This document shows, piece by piece, positions 44,851 to 53,809 of a stretch of DNA of 64,000 bases. A program made the position numbers and the translations under genes. The notes under the pieces were generated by a model, which worked only from the letters and a program-made list of their open reading frames with translations, made no database searches and was not told the DNA's origin. The first letter of the stretch is position 1, and each line of letters opens with the position of its first letter. Source of the stretch: Pontibacter ummariensis (GTDB lineage Bacteria > Bacteroidota > Bacteroidia > Cytophagales > Hymenobacteraceae); the NCBI RefSeq assembly GCF_900188175.1, contig NZ_FZOQ01000015.1:105125-169124 (forward strand). The letters run 5' to 3'.

Positions 44851-44896
44851 CTCTATGTCCTGCTTTCACAAAAGTCGAAGGCCGTAGGACATAGAG
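44851..44896 (+). terminator. Possible weak terminator or attenuator between cytochrome c and TauE-like genes
   Basis: CTCTATGTCCT (44851-44861) pairs perfectly with 44886-44896, loop of 24 bases, but no long T-run follows. Confidence 0.45.
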
Positions 44897-44926
44897 GGCC
44901 TTAATTGCATAACAGCCAAGTTTACC

Positions 44927-45679
44927 ATGCCGCACCTGGAGCTCATGCTTTTCTTTCTTGTCATTGCCTTTGTGTATGCATCGGTAGGCTTTGGCGGGGG
45001 CTCCAGCTATCTGGCCATCCTGGCCCTGTACGGCTTGCCTTTCAAAGAGATCCGCCTGATCGCCTTGCTGTGTAACATTGTGGTGGTAACAGGAGGCACA
45101 ATTCTCTTTGTCCGTAACAAGCAGGTAAACTGGCGAAAGATTCTTCCGCTGGCGCTCTTAAGCGTCCCGATGGCCTTTGTAGGAGCCATGCTCCGGATAG
45201 AACAGCAAACCTTCTTCATCCTGTTAGGCTGTAGTTTGCTGGTAGCGGCCGTCTTGCTTTGGTTTAGAACAAGACCAAAGGACCCGGAAGGCACGGTTTC
45301 TGCCAAGGTAAGCTTTGCACAGGACAGTGTACTAGGCGGTAGCATTGGCTTTTTATCGGGGATGATCGGTATCGGAGGAGGCATCTTTCTTTCTCCGCTA
45401 CTAAACCTGATCGGCTGGGACACGCCCAAGAAGATCGCGGCCACAGCCAGCGTTTTTATTCTGGTAAACTCCATCTCCGGAATCGCTGGTCAGTTAACGC
45501 AACTGCCTCCTTCGATCAATTACCAGTTGATCGGTATGCTGTTGCTCGCTGTGTTTGTGGGAGGCCAGCTGGGTTCGCGCATGGCGATCATGAAGTTTAA
45601 CCCGGTCATGATCCGGCGGATGACGGCTGTGTTAATCTTTGTAGCGGGCGTAGAGGTGTTGTACAAGCATTTGGTTTGA
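44927..45679 (+). CDS. TauE/SafE family membrane transporter
   Basis: A 250-residue polytopic protein of about eight helices in the TauE/SafE (sulphite/sulphoacetate exporter) family, with the family glycine-rich start (VGFGGGSSYLAILALYG) and a second, inverted half repeat starting near GFLSGMIGIGGGIFLSPLL (the internal two-fold repeat is visible). The family exports sulphur- or carboxylate-containing anions. Its place between a cytochrome c gene and moaD/moaE suggests a link to molybdate or to sulphur metabolism in cofactor assembly, but this is inference; no classical ModABC molybdate importer is seen nearby. Confidence 0.9.
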   Translation: MPHLELMLFFLVIAFVYASVGFGGGSSYLAILALYGLPFKEIRLIALLCNIVVVTGGTILFVRNKQVNWRKILPLALLSVPMAFVGAMLRIEQQTFFILLGCSLLVAAVLLWFRTRPKDPEGTVSAKVSFAQDSVLGGSIGFLSGMIGIGGGIFLSPLLNLIGWDTPKKIAATASVFILVNSISGIAGQLTQLPPSINYQLIGMLLLAVFVGGQLGSRMAIMKFNPVMIRRMTAVLIFVAGVEVLYKHLV

Positions 45680-45688
45680 TTTAACGGT

Positions 45689-45937
45689 GTGAAGATGAAG
45701 GTAAAAGTATTAGCATTTGGAATTGCAAGAGACATCGTAGGGGGTTCTTCTGCGGAAATAGAGGTGACCGACGAGGCTAATGTGGACGATCTGAAAGAGG
45801 TTCTTGTAGCACAGTATCCCCGCCTGAAGCAGCTTACCTCCTTTATGGTGGCCGTAAACAACGAGTATGCGCATGGAGAGGATATATTACAGCAGCATGA
45901 TGAGGTAGCAATCATTCCACCTGTTAGTGGTGGATAA
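45689..45937 (+). CDS. moaD: Molybdopterin synthase small subunit
   Basis: An 82-residue ubiquitin-like sulphur carrier. It ends in Gly-Gly (PPVSGG), which is charged with sulphur as thiocarboxylate before donation to the large subunit. Starts 10 bases after the TauE-like gene; its stop lies 12 bases before moaE, so the three form an operon. MoeB-type activating enzyme is not in the window. Confidence 0.93.
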   Translation: MKMKVKVLAFGIARDIVGGSSAEIEVTDEANVDDLKEVLVAQYPRLKQLTSFMVAVNNEYAHGEDILQQHDEVAIIPPVSGG

Positions 45938-45948
45938 AAGAAACAGCT

Positions 45949-46365
45949 ATGATTGACCTGAACGTAACGGAGGAACCTTTAGACATATCGTCCTGCATTG
46001 ATTGGGTGATGACACCAGAAAGCGGCGGCATAGATGTGTTTATCGGTACTGTGCGAAATGCCACCAAAGGAAAACAGGTGTTACGCCTGGAGTTTGAAGC
46101 CTATCAGCAAATGGCTTTAAGCGAGATGCGAAAAATTGCCGAACAGGCCATGGATAAATGGCCCGTACATAAGCTAGCGATCCACCACCGCACGGGTACT
46201 TTGCAGGTAGGTGAGGTACCTGTGGTGATCGCTGTGTCTGCTGCCCACCGTGCCGCTGCCTTCGAAGCCTGCCGTTATACGATCGATACCTTAAAGCAAA
46301 CGGTTCCTATCTGGAAAAAGGAGTTCTTTGAAGATGGCGAGGTATGGGTTGCCGCGCATCCTTAG
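45949..46365 (+). CDS. moaE: Molybdopterin synthase catalytic subunit
   Basis: A 138-residue MoaE, which converts precursor Z (cPMP) to molybdopterin using sulphur from MoaD. Conserved segments are DVFIGTVRNATKGK, LRLEFEAYQQMA, HHRTGTLQVGEVPVVIAVSAAHR and WKKEFFEDGEVWV, where Lys residues around the last segment form the active site. It follows moaD directly. Confidence 0.94.
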   Translation: MIDLNVTEEPLDISSCIDWVMTPESGGIDVFIGTVRNATKGKQVLRLEFEAYQQMALSEMRKIAEQAMDKWPVHKLAIHHRTGTLQVGEVPVVIAVSAAHRAAAFEACRYTIDTLKQTVPIWKKEFFEDGEVWVAAHP

Positions 46366-46389
46366 CCTCCTACATTCAGGAAAAATCCT

Positions 46390-47556
46390 TTACAGCATCT
46401 TCCCTACTCTCTCCAACTCATCCGGCGTATTCACATTCATCAAGGCATCCGGATGAAGAGGCTGCAATAACGCGATATCCGTATTCCGTAGCACTTTTCG
46501 GGGGCAGGTGTAGCCTTGGGCTAGAAAAGACAGCAAGACCGGGTAGCTCTTCGGTTCCCAGATAGTGATCAAGGGCTCAGGAAAACCGTCATGCGGACTG
46601 GCATAAGTCGTAGCAAGGGCTGAACTGTTTCTGTTTTGGATTAAATGCTGTAGGGTGGCTTTGTCCAGCAAAGGCAGGTCACAGGCGACCACGAGCCAGG
46701 CAGCATCCGGCTGCTCCCGAAAGGCGGACAGGATGGCGCCATAGGGGCCTAAGCCTGTAAAGGTATCCGGCAGAGCAGTATAGGCACTCGCTATGTCAGA
46801 CTGCTGCTCAGGACGGCAGGAGATAAAGGTCTCCGTGCAAAGCCCGGCAAGTAAATCGGCCATGTAATAGCGCTGCTCTTTTCCATGCCAGGCAATGGCT
46901 CCTTTGTCCTGCCCCATCCGTACACTCTTTCCTCCGGCTAACACCAGCCCATTCAGTTTGGGTTTAGCCTCCTGTAACTGCTGTTTCCAGAAAGCGATGA
47001 TCTTGTCTGTCTCCTGCAAGCGGTACAAGGGGATGCTTTGCCAGTCAGGCAGCGCCTCTTTCACAAAGTCAAACACCTCCTCCGTGTCATTTGCTAGTAA
47101 AAGCAACTGCACATTTGTTAGCTGTGTTACTCGCTTCTGCAGGGAGGTCTTTTTAGCAGTATCGATGACCACTACCTGTGCCTTTGCTTCCCGGTGGTTC
47201 CCGTTCACCAGCACCACATCCATTTCAGAGAAAAACTGCCGGTATTGAAAAGCATCGAAGGGCTTATGGTAGTCCAACTGGTGGTAATTGATTTGGTCTG
47301 TGTATGCTGCTACAGCACCGGAGGACAGCCGTCCGGGTAAAGCCTCCTCCCCATCTCCATGCAGTGCATCTACATAAGCACATTTATAGGCAGGCGACAA
47401 GGCTTTTATCAGGGTATCTGCCAGGCTTTTAATCGCTCCACAAGGGGTACCTACGATAGCCCACTCCTGACTTCCAAAATTACCGTAAGCCGGTCTTTTT
47501 ATGATACTATGCTTCTTATGCTCTTTTAAAGTCACGCTTCCCTCCTGTTTTTTCAA
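46390..47556 (-). CDS. mobA: MobB-like/MobA molybdenum cofactor guanylyltransferase fusion
   Basis: A 388-residue two-domain protein. Residues about 200-388 are MobA-type nucleotidyltransferase (LAGGKSVRMGQDKGAI at 206-221, VVACDLPLL for the Mg site), which adds GMP to molybdopterin. Residues about 20-195 look like a MobB-type domain, but the P-loop position (VGTPCGAIKS, 35-44) departs from the GxxxxGK(S/T) consensus, so nucleotide binding there is doubtful. The 5' end overlaps moaC by 41 bases; the start could be the GTG at codon 8. In Bacteroidota this fusion is common. Last gene of the moaA-moeA-moaC-mobA operon. Confidence 0.88.
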   Translation of the reverse strand: MKKQEGSVTLKEHKKHSIIKRPAYGNFGSQEWAIVGTPCGAIKSLADTLIKALSPAYKCAYVDALHGDGEEALPGRLSSGAVAAYTDQINYHQLDYHKPFDAFQYRQFFSEMDVVLVNGNHREAKAQVVVIDTAKKTSLQKRVTQLTNVQLLLLANDTEEVFDFVKEALPDWQSIPLYRLQETDKIIAFWKQQLQEAKPKLNGLVLAGGKSVRMGQDKGAIAWHGKEQRYYMADLLAGLCTETFISCRPEQQSDIASAYTALPDTFTGLGPYGAILSAFREQPDAAWLVVACDLPLLDKATLQHLIQNRNSSALATTYASPHDGFPEPLITIWEPKSYPVLLSFLAQGYTCPRKVLRNTDIALLQPLHPDALMNVNTPDELERVGKML

Positions 47557-47992
47557 TCAGCTTTGTTTCCTTGATCACAATGTCGTGGCTCAGGGCTTTG
47601 CACATGTCATACACCGTCAAAGCGGCGACAGATGCGCCCACCAAGGCTTCCATTTCGATGCCTGTTTTCGCTGTAATGCTTGCCGTGCAGTCAATAACAA
47701 GTTCCTGCTGCTCATTCAGGCGAATGGTTACCTGGCAGTTGTCCATGCCAATGGGGTGGCACAGTGGGATAAGCTCCCCTGTCTTTTTTGCCGCCATAAT
47801 CCCGGAAATGATGGCGGTTTGAAATACGGAGCCTTTTTTTGTTTGGATATCGTCCTCCGTAAACTTCGCCAGCACTTCGGGGGGCAGGGCTACGATGCTT
47901 CTGGCTGTGGCGGTACGGCGCGTTGCCTGCTTCGCCCCCACATCCACCATGGAAGCGTTTCCCTGATCATCTAAATGTGAAAATCCACTCAT
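47516..47992 (-). CDS. moaC: Cyclic pyranopterin monophosphate synthase
   Basis: A 158-residue MoaC that completes cPMP formation from GTP with MoaA. The motifs LCHPIGMDNC (residues about 75-84) and the KTGIEMEALVGASVAALTVYDMCKAL stretch (split here for brevity: KTGIEMEALVGA, then AALTVYDMCKAL) are diagnostic. Downstream overlaps the mobA fusion by 41 bases; upstream, 33 bases separate it from moeA. Confidence 0.95.
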   Translation of the reverse strand: MSGFSHLDDQGNASMVDVGAKQATRRTATARSIVALPPEVLAKFTEDDIQTKKGSVFQTAIISGIMAAKKTGELIPLCHPIGMDNCQVTIRLNEQQELVIDCTASITAKTGIEMEALVGASVAALTVYDMCKALSHDIVIKETKLIEKTGGKRDFKRA

Positions 47993-48025
47993 GCCTTTAT
48001 TATCTTTAATATGCTTCTCCGTCCC

Positions 48026-49231
48026 TTAATACAATGGCTTAAAGGGCCACACCCGGTATACCTCCCCTGCTTTAAACTCCTGCTGATTCGCCGGAAGCTC
48101 CAGAAAAGCATCTGCTGCCACTAAATTAGCGAAATCCCCGGAACCGTTCCCTTCCAGCGGAGTAGCCAGAAGTTGCCCTCTGTCATTTACGGACAGGGCC
48201 ACCTGCAAAAAGTACTGCAGGGGCGCCATAAAGGTCGTATCAGCATGCAGCACAGCATGTAGTTGGGGCTTATCACCTACACCCAGTGAAGCCTCCAGCC
48301 AGGGAACAAAATAGCGATGCAAACACATAAAGGTAGAGACGGGATTACCTGGCAAGGCAAACACTAGTGCACCCTCAGGATGTATACCAAACCAGAATGG
48401 CTTGCCAGGCTTCTGCTGTACCTTGTGGAATAGCTTTTCTACGCCTAGCCCTTCCAGGGCCCGCGGCACATAATCGAACTTGCCCATCGACACCCCACCA
48501 CTGAGGAGAAGCGCGTCGTAGCGCTGCAGGCATTCTTTTAGCTGCGCCTGGGTTGCCTCCATATTATCTGGCAGGTGCAGAAGATCTGCCTGCACACTGT
48601 ACTTTTGCAGAGCAGCTTTCACCGTGTAACTGTTGGAGCGCCTGATCTGGAAGGGCAAAGGTGTTGTGCCTACCTCCACGAGTTCGTCACCTGTCGAGAT
48701 AACAGCTACCTTCGGCAGTTTCTTTACGGGTAATACTGTTGCCCCCACAGATGCCGCCATACTGATGAGGGCGGGAGTTACTAACTGGTTCGCCTGGGCT
48801 ACGACGTCCCCCTGCTGCTTATCTTTCCCCTGCCGGTGTATGTTCTGCCCTTTTTTTACCTGTTCTACCAGCACGGTAGCGGTTCCCTCCCCTATCGAAA
48901 GATCCTCGTAACGTATCACCGTATCGGTAGAAGGCGGAAGGACTGCACCTGTCATAATCTCGATGCACTCTTCTTCGGTTTGTATGTCAACCGGTGCCTC
49001 TCCGGCCGCCTGCGTTGCCCGGATCTGGAAAGTATGAAGACCTTTTTCAAAGGCATGATAGCTGATCGCTACCCCATCCATGGCGACCCTGTTATAGGGG
49101 GGCAGATCCCGGTCGGCTTTCAGGTCTTCGGCCAGTACCCTTCCTAAAGCCTGTTCAAAGGGGACACTTTCTTTGCCAAAATCCCTGACTTGTGCCTGAA
49201 TGACCGCTTCCGCGTCTTCAACTGAAATCAT
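48026..49231 (-). CDS. moeA: Molybdopterin molybdotransferase
   Basis: A 401-residue MoeA, which inserts molybdate into adenylated molybdopterin. Motifs: NRVAMDGVAI, EIMTGAVLPPSTDTVI, SGGVSMGKFDYV (Mo-ligand loop region) and ALPGNPVSTF. The domain set is that of MoeA. MogA/MoaB, which adenylates molybdopterin first, is missing here and expected elsewhere. Between moaC and moaA in the same orientation. Confidence 0.95.
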   Translation of the reverse strand: MISVEDAEAVIQAQVRDFGKESVPFEQALGRVLAEDLKADRDLPPYNRVAMDGVAISYHAFEKGLHTFQIRATQAAGEAPVDIQTEEECIEIMTGAVLPPSTDTVIRYEDLSIGEGTATVLVEQVKKGQNIHRQGKDKQQGDVVAQANQLVTPALISMAASVGATVLPVKKLPKVAVISTGDELVEVGTTPLPFQIRRSNSYTVKAALQKYSVQADLLHLPDNMEATQAQLKECLQRYDALLLSGGVSMGKFDYVPRALEGLGVEKLFHKVQQKPGKPFWFGIHPEGALVFALPGNPVSTFMCLHRYFVPWLEASLGVGDKPQLHAVLHADTTFMAPLQYFLQVALSVNDRGQLLATPLEGNGSGDFANLVAADAFLELPANQQEFKAGEVYRVWPFKPLY

Positions 49232-49309
49232 GTTGTGGTGGTGCTTTTATGGTAGATGCGGTAGCATATACGAAGGTGATGATCATACATTGCAGCGGCG
49301 TGTGTAGGA

Positions 49310-50299
49310 TTAACCGCCGATGGTCGCCATAGAGGCATTGAGCCGGGACTGTACGGACTGCTTCTTCTCTGCCTCCCAGCCGTCTTTCTCTTTCTCCCAG
49401 ACAGCCTTGGCCACAGCTGCTCCTAAGCCTTCTTCATCGAGTCCTGACCGCATCAAGTCCCGCACATTCAGCACGCTGTCCCCGTACAGGCAGGTTTGGA
49501 GTGCGCCCTGCGGCGTCAGCCTGATCCGGTTGCAGGTGCCACAGAAAGAGCGCGTATAAGCCGCAATAACGCCTACATTTCCTTTATGCCCCGGTATCTG
49601 GTAATTGTAAGAAGTTGAGAAAGGAGGATCTGGCACTTTTTTAATCTCCGGGAACTTCTCCCTGATCGCATCCAGGATGCGGAAGTGATCCCAGGTAAGG
49701 TTGGCATAATGGTTCCCCTCCCCGTTGAAGGGCATTTCTTCGATAAAACGCACACTTATGGGTAAGTCCCTGGTGAGTTCTACCAGCGGCAGGATATCCT
49801 CCGTGTTTTTCCCCTCCATCACAACCGCATTCAGCTTTACCGCTATGCCATGCTGCAGTAAGGCTTCCATTGTCTCGAGTACGCGGGGTAGTTCATCCCG
49901 GCGGGTAATGGCAAAGAAACGGTTTCTATCTAAGGTGTCAAGGCTCAGGTTGATGCTGCGTACGCCAATCTTTTTTAGCGCTGGCACAAAGGGTGCTGTC
50001 AGTACCCCATTGGTGGTCATGGTTAACTCCTGCAGGCCCTGGAGCTTTGACAGGCTGGTTAAAAAGGACATAAAGTCTTTGCGGACGAAAGGCTCCCCAC
50101 CGGTGATACGTATTTTCTCGACTCCCATCTTTAGCAGCACAGCACTAATGTGCAGCATCTCCTCATAGGTCATCAGTTCTTTTCTACCCAGCCAGTTGAT
50201 TCCTTCTTCAGGCATACAATAAAAGCAGCGCAGGTTACACCTGTCCGTAACGGCCAGCCGCAAGTAGTTTACCTTTCTTCCGTGTTTATCTAACAGCAT
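49310..50299 (-). CDS. moaA: GTP 3',8-cyclase
   Basis: A 329-residue radical-SAM enzyme, first step of molybdenum cofactor synthesis. N-terminal cluster motif Cys21-x3-Cys25-x2-Cys28, C-terminal second cluster cysteines in CGTCNRIRL...LQTC, and the C-terminal Gly-Gly that MoaA needs for activity (TIGG). The TGGEPF motif for SAM binding is also present. First gene of the four-gene minus-strand operon; 78 bases separate it from moeA. Confidence 0.96.
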   Translation of the reverse strand: MLLDKHGRKVNYLRLAVTDRCNLRCFYCMPEEGINWLGRKELMTYEEMLHISAVLLKMGVEKIRITGGEPFVRKDFMSFLTSLSKLQGLQELTMTTNGVLTAPFVPALKKIGVRSINLSLDTLDRNRFFAITRRDELPRVLETMEALLQHGIAVKLNAVVMEGKNTEDILPLVELTRDLPISVRFIEEMPFNGEGNHYANLTWDHFRILDAIREKFPEIKKVPDPPFSTSYNYQIPGHKGNVGVIAAYTRSFCGTCNRIRLTPQGALQTCLYGDSVLNVRDLMRSGLDEEGLGAAVAKAVWEKEKDGWEAEKKQSVQSRLNASMATIGG

Positions 50300-50438
50300 A
50301 TCTTGTTCCCGCCAAAGTGGGTGTTTCGCTTTGAAGCGACCTGCTTCTTGTATCCCACTTAACTATTCTTCTGACACTATGGTTTAATCTAGCACCTTTT
50401 TGACTTGTTTGCAACAGTACCGGGAGGTGCAAATGAAA

Positions 50439-50481
50439 ACATGCCGCTGGTATACAGCAAACCCGTATACCAGCGGCATGT
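50439..50481 (-). terminator. Terminator of the IorAB-type operon
   Basis: ACATGCCGCTGGTATAC (50439-50455) pairs with 50465-50481 over 17 bp; the loop is 9 bases. On the minus strand it is followed by a T-rich stretch, 25 bases after the stop of the large subunit gene. Confidence 0.8.
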
Positions 50482-50505
50482 GCTTGTACAAGCCTTGCTT
50501 CCTAT

Positions 50506-52650
50506 TTAAGCACTCTTAAACTCGGCCTGCTGCATGAAAGGCTGGTTACGCAAGCGCTTTCCTGTCGCTTTATAAATTGCGTTGGCCACGGCACCACCGG
50601 TTGGTGGAAGCGCTGGCTCACCCAGGCCTGTCGGGTCAATTCCGTTATTTACGAAATGCACGTCAATCTCAGGCACCTCTTTCATTCGGATCAGGCGGTA
50701 CGTACTAAAGTTGTTTTGCTCCGGTGCACCGTCTTTAAACGTAAGGTTGCTGTACATGGCATGGCCTAAGCCATCTACAACGCCTCCCTTTACCTGCTGG
50801 TTTGCACCGCTTAAGTTGATCACCTGCCCACAATCGGCAGCCGCATAGATTTTCTTCACCACAGGTGCTCCGTTTTTCAGCTCTACTTCGCCTACCTGCG
50901 CTACATACGACCGGTGCGAGAAGTACACGCTGAAGCCTTGTGCCACCCCCTTTTTCTTGCCCCAGCCTGATTTCTCCGCTGCCAGCTCTATCACCCCTTT
51001 CATGCGGTCGATGTCGTACTTGATCTCGCCTACCGGTGCTTTCTTCGCTTTCTCTAACAGGGCAAGACGGAACTGCACAGGATCTTTTCCTGCCGCCTCC
51101 GCCACCTCATCCAGAAAGGCTTGTTCGGCAAAGGCCAGGAAGTTGGTGATAGGCGCGCGCCAAGGACCGGTGGTAATAGGTGACTGATGCTCTACGGAGT
51201 CAATCAACAGGTTATCGACAGCGCCGGACGGGAAATTGTCTTCGCGCGTCGGGTTACCGGAATTGATGCCTACCCCTCGCAGCTTGTAACCTATCATGTT
51301 TCCTTTCGCGTCCAGGGCGGCCTCGAAACGGTAGCGTACTGCCGGACGGTAGGTACCTCCCGTCATATCGTCCTCACGCGTCCAGATCACTTTCACCGGT
51401 GCTTTGATAATGCTGGATAGCTCTGCCGCCTCCAGCACGTAATCTGCTGCGAGCCTGCGACCAAAGCCACCTCCGAGTCGCGTCAGCTCTACTGTAACTT
51501 TCTCCGGAGAGATGTTCAATAGTTTGGCTACCTCTCCACGAGCTCTTTCCGGCGTCTGTGTCGGGCCCACTAGTTCCACCCCATCCGGACGCACGTGCGC
51601 AAAGAAGTTCATTGGTTCCATGGGGGCATGAGACAGGAAGGGACACTGGTACTCTCCTTTCACCACCTTTGCCGCATTTTTAAAGGCTGTGTCCACGTCA
51701 CCATCCTTACGGCGCACAGTTGCCTCCTTACTATCTAACAGTTCCTTGAACAGACGATCATGGTCTGCGCTGCTCTCCAGCGCACCTTCTTTTTCGTAAG
51801 CTATTTTCAGGGCTTTGCGGGCCTTATTCACCTGCCAGGTAGACTTACCCACTACCGCTACGTTGTTCTTGAACGTTACAACATCCACAATACCCGGCAT
51901 TGCCTTCGCCGCTGCAGCATCTACAGATTTTAGCTTCATGCCGAAGGCTGTGGGGCGCTGTATCATGGCGAACAACATGCCGTCTCTGTAAAAGTCGATG
52001 CCATACAAAGGCTTGCCTGTCACCATCTCGTGGTTATCCACGTTTCGGACGGCCTTGCCAATCAGCTTAAAGTCTTTCGGCTCCTTCAGCTTTACCTCTG
52101 CCGGCACAGGCATCTTGGCAGCCTCTGTCACCAGTTCCCCGTAACTTAGCTTACGGCCACTTGCCTTATGGATGACCATGCTGTTTTCGGTGCTAAGCGA
52201 ACTGGCCGGTACTTTCCAGCGTTTGGCGGCCGCTTCTATCAGCATTTGCCGCGCCGTGGCTCCTGCCTTACGCAGTCGCTCCCAGGAATGCGGCACAGCA
52301 CCACTACCACCCGTTACCTGCCGCTCAAACTTGTTCGTATCCAGCGGCGCCTGTATCACCTTTACCTTTGTCCAGTCCGCATCCAACTCCTCGGCCACAA
52401 TCATCGGGAAAGAGGTTTTGATGTTCTGGCCCAGCTCCGGGTTTGGAGAGAAGATGGTGATCAGACCGTCCGGCGAAAGGGCCAGGTAGCTGTTAAAATC
52501 TATTTTGCCGGCGGCCAGGGCTGTGTCACTTACAACTTCCAGCGCCGAAGCTACTGAGCTGGTCCAGCTAAAGCCAAGGAAAAGGCCTCCCCCCGCTGTC
52601 GCGGCCAGCTTCATAAAATTACGTCTGCTTGGTTTTGATAGAGATGACAT
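50506..52650 (-). CDS. Tat-exported molybdopterin-binding hydroxylase large subunit (IorB-like)
   Basis: A 714-residue molybdenum hydroxylase large subunit of the isoquinoline-1-oxidoreductase (IorB) type. The N terminus is a twin-arginine signal (SRRNFMK at about residues 8-14, then a hydrophobic stretch), so the folded enzyme should go to the periplasm. Catalytic base Glu678 in GLGEPALPP; cofactor loops RLGGGFGRRLAADYV and GPWRAPITNFLAF. IorB proteins lack an FAD subunit and pair only with a 2Fe-2S subunit, as here. Oxidation of an aldehyde or N-heterocycle is expected; the true substrate cannot be read from sequence. Confidence 0.92.
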   Translation of the reverse strand: MSSLSKPSRRNFMKLAATAGGGLFLGFSWTSSVASALEVVSDTALAAGKIDFNSYLALSPDGLITIFSPNPELGQNIKTSFPMIVAEELDADWTKVKVIQAPLDTNKFERQVTGGSGAVPHSWERLRKAGATARQMLIEAAAKRWKVPASSLSTENSMVIHKASGRKLSYGELVTEAAKMPVPAEVKLKEPKDFKLIGKAVRNVDNHEMVTGKPLYGIDFYRDGMLFAMIQRPTAFGMKLKSVDAAAAKAMPGIVDVVTFKNNVAVVGKSTWQVNKARKALKIAYEKEGALESSADHDRLFKELLDSKEATVRRKDGDVDTAFKNAAKVVKGEYQCPFLSHAPMEPMNFFAHVRPDGVELVGPTQTPERARGEVAKLLNISPEKVTVELTRLGGGFGRRLAADYVLEAAELSSIIKAPVKVIWTREDDMTGGTYRPAVRYRFEAALDAKGNMIGYKLRGVGINSGNPTREDNFPSGAVDNLLIDSVEHQSPITTGPWRAPITNFLAFAEQAFLDEVAEAAGKDPVQFRLALLEKAKKAPVGEIKYDIDRMKGVIELAAEKSGWGKKKGVAQGFSVYFSHRSYVAQVGEVELKNGAPVVKKIYAAADCGQVINLSGANQQVKGGVVDGLGHAMYSNLTFKDGAPEQNNFSTYRLIRMKEVPEIDVHFVNNGIDPTGLGEPALPPTGGAVANAIYKATGKRLRNQPFMQQAEFKSA

Positions 52651-52652
52651 GG

Positions 52653-53114
52653 CTATTTCAGTTTAGTGGCGGCTAAGGCAACAGCTTCACGAATGCGATG
52701 GTAAGTACCGCAACGGCAGATGTTACCGTTCATGGCATTTTCAATTTCTTCCGTGTTCGGATTTGGATTCTTCTGGAGTAAGGCCGTAGCCGTCATGATC
52801 TGGCCTGCCTGGCAATAACCACACTGCGGCACATCCACTTCATCCCAGGCAAGCTGTACGGGATGATCTCCTTTTTCAGAAAGACCTTCGATCGTTGTGA
52901 TCTTGGATTCCCCCACGGCCGACACCGGATACACACAGGAGCGGATGGCATTTCCGTTCACGTGTACCGTGCAGGCGCCACACTGCGCAATGCCGCAGCC
53001 ATACTTGGTCCCGACTAAGCCCAGGTTATCGCGCAGCACCCACAGTAAAGGGGTATCTGCTTCTACGTCGGCCTCGTAGCTCCGACCGTTGATTTGCAGT
53101 TTATAGATGGCCAT
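52653..53114 (-). CDS. 2Fe-2S subunit of IorAB-type hydroxylase (IorA-like)
   Basis: A 153-residue small subunit with motifs CGIAQCGACTVHV...C (about residues 40-60) and CGYCQAGQIM with GNICRCGTY (about 97-138), holding two [2Fe-2S] clusters. No signal peptide: it is expected to be carried out through the Tat system together with the IorB-like partner, whose gene follows after two bases. Confidence 0.92.
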   Translation of the reverse strand: MAIYKLQINGRSYEADVEADTPLLWVLRDNLGLVGTKYGCGIAQCGACTVHVNGNAIRSCVYPVSAVGESKITTIEGLSEKGDHPVQLAWDEVDVPQCGYCQAGQIMTATALLQKNPNPNTEEIENAMNGNICRCGTYHRIREAVALAATKLK

Positions 53115-53203
53115 AGATGAAGTAATTTAAATTTAAAACCAAGTTAAAAAAATAATTATAATTCTTACCTGTAATTTTACAAAACCCACAAAAAAACAAG
53201 GCT

Positions 53204-53809
53204 TTAACTCCCTGGTACTGATCGCAATAAGGAGGTATAATCTTCTTTCGTATCAATATCTACCGCACCTGCGGGAAAGCCAACTGAGGCTACATCTTCC
53301 TTATGCCTGAACAAAACTTTCTTTGCGCCTTCCTGCCCTTGCAGGGCCAGTAACTCAGGAAAATATGTTTTGTCAAATAAAGCAGGGGTACCTACCGTCT
53401 CCTGGTACGCAGAAGCAACTATCTTTTTGCTACGCTCCTGTTTTACCTGAATCAGGCTGTTTAGTAGCGATGCCTCCACGTAGGGCTGGTCACAAACCAT
53501 AAACACGACACCAGAGGCTTCAGGCATCAGTTCCAGCAACTTGCTAAGGCCACAGCGAATGGAGGAGGCCATTCCTTCCTCCCAGGCTGGATTCAGCGCC
53601 ACTTTTACAGGCAAGCCTTCTAACTGGGGCAACAGTTTTGGAGAGTTAGCGCCCAACACCACAACGACAGGTTGACAAGCAGAAGTTAAGGCTGCCTGCA
53701 TGGCACGCTGCAGGAGCGTTTCCCCCTGGTATGCCAAGGCCTGCTTCGGCTCCCCTAAGCGGGTGGAGGCACCTGCTGCCAATAACACAAGTCCAGTCAT
53801 GGTTTCCAA
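53204..53809 (-). CDS. mocA: Molybdenum cofactor cytidylyltransferase-like protein (MocA)
   Basis: A 201-residue nucleotidyltransferase. The start motif is LLAAGASTRLGEPKQ; the LAAG...GxxKQ form points to the MocA branch (adds CMP) instead of MobA (LAGG...DK, adds GMP). MVCDQPYV is the metal-binding site. CMP-containing cofactor is what PaoABC- and IorAB-type enzymes use, which fits its place next to them. It lies 89 bases upstream of the IorA-like gene on the same strand. Confidence 0.87.
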   Translation of the reverse strand: METMTGLVLLAAGASTRLGEPKQALAYQGETLLQRAMQAALTSACQPVVVVLGANSPKLLPQLEGLPVKVALNPAWEEGMASSIRCGLSKLLELMPEASGVVFMVCDQPYVEASLLNSLIQVKQERSKKIVASAYQETVGTPALFDKTYFPELLALQGQEGAKKVLFRHKEDVASVGFPAGAVDIDTKEDYTSLLRSVPGS

